NCBI RefSeq assembly: GCF_902459465.1
Contig: NC_047067.1
Coordinates: 11,854,840 to 11,918,839 of the forward strand
Direction of reading: 5' to 3'
Source of the DNA: Asterias rubens
Lineage: Eukaryota > Echinodermata > Asteroidea > Forcipulatida > Asteriidae
Length of the DNA: 64,000 nt
The translations under genes and the position numbers were made by a program. This document shows, piece after piece, positions 55,790 through 64,000 of this stretch (its first letter is position 1; the number at the start of each line of letters is the position of its first letter). The notes under the pieces were generated by a model. That model searched no databases. It saw only the letters and a list, made by a program, of their open reading frames with translations, and was not told where the DNA came from.

Positions 55790-58700
55790 CTAGACGGGCT
55801 TTATCTTTGTTCGGGTTAGTGTGAGTTCCTCAGCGGAGATGCCGACGGGAAAGGCCACCCAACGGCTGTTTCTCTCATGGAGCTTCCTCTTCGCCTCTCT
55901 TCGTTTCAATCTGATAAAGAAAATAAAGTTTGGAAATCCAATTTGAATCTCCAATGACCCCCCTGACGCATCGGCCAATGCCTAATACGCCTCACGCCCA
56001 ACCGTGATCCAGTGGTTAGCTTGCATGACCTGCAATCACAGGGTTGTGGGTTCTAATCCTAATCAGGCCAACCGCTGATTACAAAATTAGTTTAGTATTG
56101 TCATCTGTTACTGAATCACAATTTCTCATAACCAGGTCATTTTTGGTGACTATTTTGACTACAGATTCCAGGTCATACTGATCCAGAATTGGATCAGGCA
56201 CAACCCTGATCCAGGTAAATTCAGACTGGGCCGAGTTTTGAGTTTGTGACGTCATACGCAAGGAGCAGAGGCTCTCAAATATATAATTTTGATATTATCC
56301 AAGATGACAGGCACGTCTACGGCTTTGGATGTTGAAGGGTGTTTCTATATAAGGACGTCTTATATACTTAAACGCATGCTGAAGCAGTGACTTGAGCCGT
56401 AGACTCATATACTTCATAATACATGTCAACTCTTATGCCAATTACGGACACGGTAAAACTTGCTTTTCTGAAATCGTATTGCACTATACTCACATAATTT
56501 TTACAAGACAGATGACTATAATGATGAGGAACAGTACAGCCAAGGAAATCCCGCCATAAAGTACGATTCGATAAGGTCTCTGGCACGTCATGCCTGCAAA
56601 AGGAATGATTCAAAAGAGATCAATGACAATGACGAGATAAACATGGACAAAGGTACATTAATGTTTAACAAACCTGAACTCAATTGGTTGTCGAAGTTAC
56701 GAGAGAATAATGCAAGAAAAACACCCTTGTCGCACACGTTGTGTGCTTTCAAATGCTTGAATTCGAGACCTCAGCTTAGGTCTCGAATTCAATTCAAATG
56801 TTTTAGTGGGAAATTACTTCTTTCTCAATTCAGAGGGAGCCGTTTCTCACAATTACCAACAGCTCTTCATTGCTCGTTACCAAGTAAGTTTTTATGCCAA
56901 CAATTATATTAAGTATTTACCAACAGTGTTCATAGTGCCTTTAAAGGCAGTGGACACTATTGGTAAATGTCAAAGACTAGCCTTCACAGTTGGTGTATCT
57001 CAACATATGCATAAAATAACAAACCTGTGAAAATTTGAGCTCAATCAAACATCAAACTTGCGAGATAATAATGAAAGAAAAAACACCCTTGTCACACGCA
57101 GTTTAGATGGTTGATTTCGAGACCTCAAGTTCTAAATCTGAGGTCTCGAAATCAAATTCGTGGAAAATTACTCCTTCTCAAAAACTATGGCACTTCAGAG
57201 GGCACCGTTTCACACAATGTTTTATACCATCAACCTCTCCCCATTACTCGTCACCAAGAAAGGTTTAATGCTAATAATTATTTTGAGTAATTACCAATAG
57301 TGTTCACTGCCTTTAAATTGTTGGACGAGAAAGTTACATTGATTTAGATCTGGATAGGGCTGATAGGGTTCTGATAGGGTTCTGATAGGGTTCTGATAGG
57401 GTTCTGATAGGGTTCTGATAGGGTTCTGATAGGGTTCTGGTTCTATTAGACGAGAAGAGAGCAGACAATGAAGACAATTCAGTTGTACTTTTTACACTTT
57501 AAGATAATTATTCAATGGAAAACACATTAAGTCAAGTAGGGACTGAAACCCCAATCCACATGTAGTGGCACCGGTGGGGTTCGAACCGGGGTCCCAGAGG
57601 TGGAAGGCGAGGCAAGCCACCTCTACACCAACAATGCTTTTTATAGGAGAGTATAACAATTCGAGATTCAAGAAAACAATTTGAGAAAATACCAGACAGT
57701 ACCAAGCAACTTCGATCATTAACAAAAAGGCTACCATTATTCGACCTAAATATTTTTCTCCAGGGACAAATCAGCGAAGGCCATGTATATCATTTAATAT
57801 CTTTCTTATGACATACTCTGGATGTGTGATGAATTCCATTCTTGTATCAACAAAGGCGACAATTCCTCCAAATACTTCCCCAATATGCCCCCGGCCATGA
57901 GCCGCCAGGATAACAAGTCTGCCATTTTTGAGTTCGTCTGAATAACATTTAGGAATTTCCTGACCAGCGGTCAGTGTACCCAGTTTCTATTTATGTTTTT
58001 CAACCAGGAGTTTAAAGGCACTGAACACTATTGGTAATAACTCAAACAAAAATTACCATAACAGTTTTATACTTGGTAACGAGTAATGGAGATCTGTTGA
58101 TAGTATACACAATTGTGAAAAATGGCTTCCTCTGAAGTAACGTGTTTTTTTAAGAAAGGGGTAATTTCTCAACTAAAAATATTAAAAGACTCCTGAAGCG
58201 CATTACTTTTTAGGCATAAAGCACTCTTTTCGACATCTGAAAGCACACAAGGGTGCTTTTCTTTGATGTTATTCTGTTGCAACTTTGATGACCAATTGAG
58301 TCCAAATTTCCATGCATGTTTGGAAACTCCAAGTGGGAACACTGGTCTTTGACAATTACCAAACGTGTCCATACATTTAAAGAAGCGCTTCTATGTTTGA
58401 GATTTACTCATTTCCCAATAGTCAGACATAGAATCCTTCATGAGAATGAGCACAAAATTACCAGTCTTTTATAACCTAACAGTGTAAAATGACAAATTGT
58501 ATTTGATACCCTTTAAGCGCATGTTTGGACACAAATTCAAAACATTCGATGGACGTCACATTGCAAATTTACGGTCCATACCATTTTGTATAAAGTTCCT
58601 GAATAATGATAATATTCAATTCAAACAGTATTGAACTTGACATTCTGACTTACAAAAACAACAATATCTTTGGAAAGATTCGTTTGGGGATATTTGGGGT

Positions 58701-61700
58701 TTATGGATGACCTCACGTTTAACATTTCGCTCCGGAAGAGTTTTAAATAAAATGGGTTTTAAATTTTTACAGAGTTTCCTCGCTTTCATGGGGGAAAATG
58801 CGATTACATAACACAACTTAATTTGACCTTAGAGCCCATGCGAACCAAAATATTAAAAGGAAACTCCGAGGACAAATCCAGGAAAGAAATTTGAAACAAA
58901 TATACTGTTATAGATGGACCGCTCAAAGTATGTTGGGTCTTCAGTTCCAGATGCATTGAAAACAGGAAAAGGAAGCAGATGCCAAAGAGACGAGGCCGAC
59001 CATCCCGACGGCACCTACAAATTGTTGGCATGTGCCAAGGAGCAGCATTGTATATAGGTCTATACGTATGCTTAAACAAACCTACTTTAAAGTCACCTGG
59101 AAGTGGTATTTTTTCAAAATCAAGCTTTTGTCACTAATATATGTGTTTTGATGAGTGGAATGTGAATAAACAGTTAACTAAGGTTTTAAAAAATCAGTTC
59201 TTCCGGCAATGCCGACCAGGTGTATTGCTGCTGAATGCAGAAAAACATTTTTTGAAACTCACGACTTGGACGTACATGTACTTTGCACGTGTGTTTACTA
59301 TACGCATTGCAGGCAAAGTCTGCCTCGATTGACGTCACAAAAGGGGTAGGCGGAGTCAGCCCCCAAAACAACTTTATATATTTTTTGAACATATAAATCG
59401 TGACAAACAATTACTAAAAAAATTGTTTTATTGTTCGTAAGCATATACTCTTATGTTTGAAAGAAAAAAATTATATTTCCAGGTGACTTTAAATTATCCT
59501 ATAACGCTAAATCAATGTTCGGTTGGCATAGTGGTATCTTTCCTCGCTTTCCACCTCTAAGGAACCCGGGTTCGAATCACGCCGGGGCCACTATTTCTTA
59601 TGTGGACTGGGTTTCCAGTCCCTATCCTGACTGTGTGGGTTTTCACTGGATCTAGGGGTTTTCCTCCCACATCTAAAACTGAAACTTCCTTCCTTGTCTT
59701 CTTACAATCTTGGCTAATCTTAAGTCACTTTTCTGAGACTCAATATAAACCACAAGGGAAACTGACTGGGTAAATTTTGAAATGATTTTTGGGGTTGAAC
59801 AAAGAATTGACTAGAGTGGGATTCGAACCAACGACCTCCAGACTAACATGCCGGCGCTCTACCAACTGAGCTATCTAGCCCTATATTGGCGGTGTCCCTA
59901 TTTTGTCAATATCTTTGTTCGGGGGTGCTAGTCAGACAACCGTTAACTGCCGTTAACCGTTAACTGCCGTGTAGCCAGGGATCACACCCAAATTACGATA
60001 CAACCTGGGAAGCGGCAGCCAGGGGATCACCTTAAGGGGATGCGACTTTAGCGCCGGCACGTTCATCCGGAGGTCGTTGGTTCGAATCCCACTCTAGTCA
60101 AAAATCTTTTCTGAGACTCCTCAGCTTCACGACAAGAATTAGTTCAAGGAAATTGTCCTGATTATTTGAGGAACTCGTGCACTCTTTCATTGTTTATTAT
60201 CAATTATGGCGGGTGATGACGCAACCCATCAATTGCATAATTTGCAAAGTGTACTTGTTGTTTTATTTAAAAACAAACTAGTGAAAGTTCATGGAGCACA
60301 TTTTTTGTGAACCGAAAAGAAACTGTATGTGTCAGCAGGAAATCTGCCTCCGATGACATGTTTTGAGATAGTTCCTGGTGCCAAACTTCCCTTTCACTTA
60401 ATTTTTTTCAGGGTGAGTAAATACTTTCCAGTTCCTGATCAAACGAGGAGATTAATGGTGATTGTCATTTTCCTCATGTGTTGTTTAACGCATGTAAAAA
60501 AATAAACAGTGCATTTTTTTGTCAAGAGGATGGGTTTGCCCTGGCTTTGGTGGCTTATATTGCGCCACAGCACCTCATGTAAAATATTGCATGGTGCTAT
60601 GTCACAAGGAATAGGTCTCATACTTCAGATGGATTGCACATAGTGTCAGCGACCGCCGTATTAATTTAATGATAAACAAGGGGAAAGTACACACGTGTGT
60701 ACGCGCTGCGCAGCCTCTCAGCCAATTGTAGACTTTTACGCGTGCACGTTTCATTAAAGATGGCGGTCAATGACGTCATGTGCAATCCATTTATTGTTGT
60801 GTTTGCTACTGATCACAGGTTTACCAAAAAACAAAATCGACTGTTGTGAAAAGATACTTCAATATAGTGGGAAATGCCTTAAAAAACTTACACGGAGCAA
60901 TCGTTGTTGTAGGTTGCTTTGTTGGTGTTGTCTCGGACGTTGTGGAAGCCAACCCGGTGACATCAGCGTGCTCTGTTGATAACCTGGTTGACGGGGCACC
61001 CGTGGTTAGTTTGACCGACTGACGGGTCGTGCTTGTGGTCATGCCAGCTGAAGATGACTCGCTGATCGTTGGTAACGAAGAGGCGTTGACAGTTGTGGTC
61101 ATGCCGCGAGGAGAGTCTGTCGTCGGGGGAGCTTTGTCGCTGCTTGTTGCGTTCGACACAACCACGTATGTGGTTCCCAATGTCGTGGTTGCATTCGTGA
61201 TTGATCCAGGCAGGGTCGTGGCAACTATAGGAGTAGATGTCGACTGTTGTTGTTTTGTAGTATTTGTAGCAGTTGTGTTCATGCTTGAAATCATCTGTGA
61301 CTCTGTGGTTGTCTCATTTGCTTCGACAACAGACAATAATATTGAGCCTCCCAGATCAGAGTTGTGAGTAGCTGGAGTGTTTGAGACGGGACTCTCCACT
61401 GATGACATGAACTCAACTCCATCCACACTACTGTAGTCACTACTGATCGAACTATGGTAACTCGAACTCGAGTCGTCTGCTGACGACAGGCTGACGGGGG
61501 TACAACACTCATCCATGTCGGCAGTCGAGCAGAGTGGCGACTCCATGCCGAGATTAGCAGCGACCGAGTAGGCACCTTGTGTGGCTCCGTAGACGGCAAC
61601 AGACACCGCGAGAGGGACTGTTGGTGAGGAGTGCTGAACGCGAATAACATTAGTCGTTGTAATGAGTTTCTTTTGTGCGACACAGGTATCAGTTTGTTGG

Positions 61701-62820
61701 TAGCCAAACTTGCGATCAGGAATCAGCGGTTCTCCGTTGAGAGTAAGACCATCGGTTTCATTACACCTGATCGTGATGGACAAGTGCTGATTCGCCCCGA
61801 GTGGTAGAGTGGGAGTCGAGAGCAACGCACCCCCGGCAGCGAAGCGATCGACGGGCGGAATCACAGTCATAGAGGGGTCACCTATACCGGTGTTGCTACC
61901 GACATCATCCCGTCTTCCCTTGCTGTATTGCACGACAAGAATTGGTTTGTCAGCTATTATGAAGGCGGGAGAGCTTACCGAGGCGTCCCAGACGTGAGAC
62001 TCTCCTGCGGCGAAGAGAGGCACAGTCTCACCAAACCCTTGTACCACGGTAATCGTGGGGCAACTTGCAACCACTTTACATTTATACCCCGAGGGCTGCC
62101 CAATGAAAGGGGCGAGAGCATAGACATGACCCCATGTGCTGACGGGTGGGAGATGTTCCACGAGGTGACCCGCGGTACCCGCTTCTGCCGGGACGCTAGA
62201 CGCAGACGATCCGGATACAACGGAAATGGGCAGGTTCGAAGTTACCCGGGAACCGGTTAGATCCAGTGTGCCCTGGAACTGGGCGGTTTGCAGACGATCT
62301 AAAGATAGCTCAAGCGCCCCTCTGCTGTACGGCATGTTATCAAACATTAAGGGCGCCTTAAGCTGGATCTGCACCACAGTGTTATCCTGGGTAGCTGATA
62401 TAGTAAACTCAGACGACTCCCCCTCAGTGGGTGTGTACGATGCTACAAAATAATCAACCCCTAGATTTTGGGTGGATCTCACCAGAAAGCCACCTCTAGA
62501 TCCTGCCTTTGTCGACAGCGCTAACACTGTCACGTCTTGGCTCGCCCTTACGAACACTGTGGTGTTTTGAAGAGCTGAGCGTCTGGCCTCTGCCTGCGGG
62601 GGCAGGTCTACAGTCAGTGAATCGTACTGACTGTTCAAAGTGTCTTCTCTGCTCCAGCCGAGACCTACAACAGTGACGTTAATGTGTGTAGGACCAGAGC
62701 TGAACGAAGTTATGCTTAGGGAGAGAGTTGCAGTTTCATCGGGGGAGATCGTCTGCTGTAAGTTTGTGGGAAAAGCAAAGATGAACTCTTGTCCCCTGCC
62801 GACAGAAGATGACAGGACAA
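55790..62820 (-). CDS. Membrane-anchored IgGFc-binding-protein N-domain protein, last three exons (5' incomplete)
   Basis: Exons in transcript order: 62820-60892 (1929 nt), 56593-56494 (100 nt), 55910-55790 (stop TAG). The large exon opens directly into an IgGFc-binding protein N-terminal domain of ~430 residues (GQEFIFAF near its start; EHLPPVSTWG; KPILVVQYS; DPSMTVIPPVDRF; YGATQGAYSVAANLGM). About 205 residues rich in Ser/Thr with many NxT/NxS sites follow, a mucin-like stalk. The second exon encodes a single membrane segment (IVLYGGISLAVLFLIIIVIC); the third a basic tail (LKRREAKRKL...) of ~40 residues. The exon phases fit (1, then 2). The domain is shared by FCGBP-like secreted mucin-associated proteins; here no VWD repeats follow. 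Signal peptide and first exon were not found in the remaining 1.2 kb. A cell-surface adhesion or immune-recognition role is inference. ATTAAA at 55424-55419 is a possible polyA signal. Confidence 0.82.
56004..56130 (+). repeat. tRNA-derived SINE family S4, copy 2
   Basis: GTGATCCAGTGGTTAGCTTG, GGGTTGTGGGTTCTAATCCT and TTACTGAATCACAATTTCTC match 13268-13430. Lies in the last intron of the IgGFc-binding-like gene. Confidence 0.65.
56650..56944 (+). repeat. TTAA MITE family 1, 5'-truncated, abutting next copy
   Basis: Body from AACAAACCTGAACTCAATTG to ACAGTGTTCATAGTGCCTTTAA region; its terminal TTAA is the first TTAA of the next copy. Confidence 0.82.
56941..57316 (+). repeat. TTAA MITE family 1, full copy
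   Basis: TTAAAGGCAGTGGACACTAT to AATAGTGTTCACTGCCTTTAA; inner AGACCTCAAGTTCTAAATCT palindrome. Confidence 0.93.
57357..57440 (+). repeat. 12-bp tandem repeat, ~7 copies
   Basis: Perfect copies of GATAGGGTTCTG. Confidence 0.92.
57545..57645 (-). repeat. tRNA-derived SINE family S3, minus
   Basis: The complement has GTTGGTGTAGAGGTGGCTTG and CCCGGTTCGAACCCCACCGG, a Gly/Glu-tRNA-like head. Confidence 0.65.
58012..58380 (-). repeat. TTAA MITE family 1
   Basis: TTAAAGGCACTGAACACTAT to CGTGTCCATACATTTAA; both TTAA present. Confidence 0.88.
59087..59492 (-). mobile_element. TTAA-flanked TIR element with THAP start (family K5, copy 2)
   Basis: TTAAAGTCACCTGGAAGTGG at left and TTTCCAGGTGACTTTAA at right. 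It shares ACTCCGCCTACCCCTTTTGT (complement) and the ACCAGGTGTATTGC block with 2941-3732, but parts are inverted relative to each other. Confidence 0.75.
59209..59250 (+). pseudogene. THAP-domain N-terminal fragment
   Basis: ATG followed by PTRCIAAECRK, the MPxRC start of a THAP domain; a stop follows within a few codons. Confidence 0.45.
59517..59765 (+). repeat. tRNA-derived SINE family S3, plus
   Basis: GGTTGGCATAGTGGTATCTT, CCCGGGTTCGAATCACGCCG, then a body with GGACTGGGTTTCCAGTCCCT. Confidence 0.65.
59790..59900 (-). repeat. tRNA-derived SINE family S2, minus
   Basis: The complement starts GGGCTAGATAGCTCAGTTGG with TAGAGCGCC and a GGTTCGAATCCCACTCTAGT B-box end. It reads like a tRNA cloverleaf, but without a clean anticodon stem. 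Confidence 0.65.
60040..60110 (+). repeat. tRNA-derived SINE family S2, plus, partial
   Basis: GCGCCGGCACGTTCATCCGG then GGTTCGAATCCCACTCTAGT; the same head in the opposite orientation to 59790-59900. Confidence 0.6.
60629..60790. repeat. TIR MITE (ATGGATTGCACAT ends)
   Basis: ATGGATTGCACATAGTGTCA with GCGACCGCC faces GGCGGTCAATGACGTCATGT ending GCAATCCAT. Confidence 0.8.
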
Positions 62821-62959
62821 CTGAAAACAAAAAACAAATAATAAGCCATCAGCCATTATATTAGTTAACTTCACAAATTAATTGATCTACAGATGTTACT
62901 CTATCACAAATAGCCTATGAACAAGTTTTTAATGAGTAAACTATATAAATAATTATAGT

Positions 62960-63195
62960 AAACTTGCGGGTACAACCCAGTGCACTTATCGAAAAGAGAA
63001 GGGGTTCGCCCGGGTGTTCCTGGCTGTGGATGCTTAATGCGCCGAGCACCTTGTAAACCCCTATAAGGTGCTAACTAATTGGGTCTCAAAATTAATCACT
63101 GCAATAACCTATCTTCCTGAAAGTTTGTATATACTCAGCGCCTTGAGTACCTTGTTTGGTAGATACGTGCGCTATAAGACTTCGATAATATTATT
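62960..63195 (+). repeat. SINE S1 3' portion
   Basis: GTTCGCCCGGGTGTTCCTGG, CACCTTGTAAACCCCTATAA and GCGCTATAAGACTTCGATAA with (TTA)n match 32750-32920. Confidence 0.72.
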
Positions 63196-63488
63196 ATTAC
63201 TATGTAGTCATTCTCTTTTAAGGGAGTGTTAAGCCGGTTTGGAACGTTTCGAACAGAATACTCTGCTCGTCGTCATGAAAAAAGGGTTTGTAAAATCTGA
63301 AAGGCAGTGAATATATGTTAAAATGGAAAGCACACCTTTGTTTTGAGAACAGTTTGACTGTTTTATTCCTTATATATTTAATATATACAATAAAATCATC
63401 CCGTGGTATCTTATTTCGTTTGTAGCGTTTGTGAGATGTCGCCAAAATTCCGAACGGATTATGTACACGCAGGAAGAATAATCTGTAA

Positions 63489-63622
63489 TGGGAGACTTTG
63501 GAAAGCAGACTTACCAGGTAAATTTCCATTGTTTACGTAGTTCTGAGACTGCGCACATTACCGAGAACAATGGATTTTACCTGGTAAGTCTGCTGCCACC
63601 AGGCGTCTCAAAAGTCTCTTAT
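63489..63622. repeat. TIR MITE (TGGGAGACTTT ends), copy 2
   Basis: TGGGAGACTTTGGAAAGCAG facing CTGCTGCCACC and AAAGTCTC; matches 45497-45641. Confidence 0.8.
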
Positions 63623-64000
63623 TGGACGCATCAGTCACCGAGGGACGTAACAGTCAGTAACGCTCCCCAGATTTTAAGGGGATGAAAAAAACCCTGATAT
63701 ATTGTTACATAACCATATTTCCTAAAAGTGAAGTGATTCACTGCTTTATATAACTATCGAAAACTGCTGCACTTCTAACCATTGCAAGTCAATTTTTACT
63801 AAATCATAAATTGTTAAGAGTGATTTACCAAACGTATACATTCCCTTAAAAAGTCTGGAAAACAAATGAACTATAACCAGACGTTTTAATAATTATTACT
63901 ACGGTTGTCTTCGTGGGAAAATGTCCTAAAACTTCACTTTCCATATGAAGTTAGGTTAGTGATCTATAAACAATGAGCTGGCAATGCATTAGAAGGAAAA

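Noticed and set aside
55589-55819. 76-codon plus-strand open frame
   Set aside because: Overlaps the last exon of the minus-strand gene antisense; no homology seen.
57357-57440. Telomere-like TAGGGTT motif
   Set aside because: The unit is 12 bp (GATAGGGTTCTG), only seven copies, interstitial; not a TTAGGG array.
58804-59079. 91-codon minus-strand open frame
   Set aside because: No splice support, no recognisable domain, adjacent to a transposon edge.
59810-59885. Possible functional tRNA gene
   Set aside because: A- and B-boxes are good, but the anticodon stem is poor and the same head recurs in mutated, truncated forms, so it is a SINE.
61029-61367. Plus-strand open frame rich in valine
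   Set aside because: Antisense shadow of the Ser/Thr stalk in the IgGFc-binding-like exon.

Overview
This is animal nuclear DNA: AT-rich, with three intron-containing genes in a dense background of short repeats. Homopolymer runs, many tRNA-derived SINEs and several hundred-base TTAA-flanked MITE families (including a THAP-bearing one) suggest a marine deuterostome invertebrate, most likely an echinoderm such as a sea star. That placement rests on gene content and repeat style, not on any database match. No bacterial features, rRNA genes, CRISPR arrays or intact autonomous transposons were found.

Layout. 1-8.4 kb: intergenic, with a ~189-bp tandem block (567-1421), several MITEs and a TTAA-flanked element carrying a broken THAP domain (2941-3732). 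8.46-20.28 kb, plus strand: a complete nine-exon gene (336 aa) for a membrane-anchored glycolipid transfer protein (GLTP) family member. 20.3-30.7 kb: intergenic, repeats and one unassigned exon-like stretch. 30.76-50.26 kb, minus strand: a complete nine-exon gene (519 aa) for a ZC2HC1A/B-type zinc finger protein, with a 13-nt first coding exon. 50.3-55.8 kb: intergenic, nested MITEs and minisatellites. 55.79-62.82 kb, minus strand: the last three exons of a gene for a membrane-anchored protein with an IgGFc-binding-protein N-terminal domain and a Ser/Thr-rich stalk; its start lies beyond the window or was not found.

I joined exons by hand from GT/AG sites, reading-frame phase and family resemblance. 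For both complete genes every junction keeps frame and the coding sum is a multiple of three (1011 and 1560 nt). The three genes show no obvious functional link; they are ordinary neighbours.

The most unusual layer is how mobile elements meet gene structure. Many MITE families share a TTAA target site, sometimes with two copies abutting on one TTAA, and one of these families carries THAP-domain remnants, pointing to the Kolobok superfamily. A SINE tail supplies the splice donor of one ZC2HC1 exon. A decayed MITE supplies the donor of a possible in-frame 45-nt cassette exon in the GLTP gene. A perfect 37-bp-arm hairpin and a 27-bp palindromic satellite also stand out.
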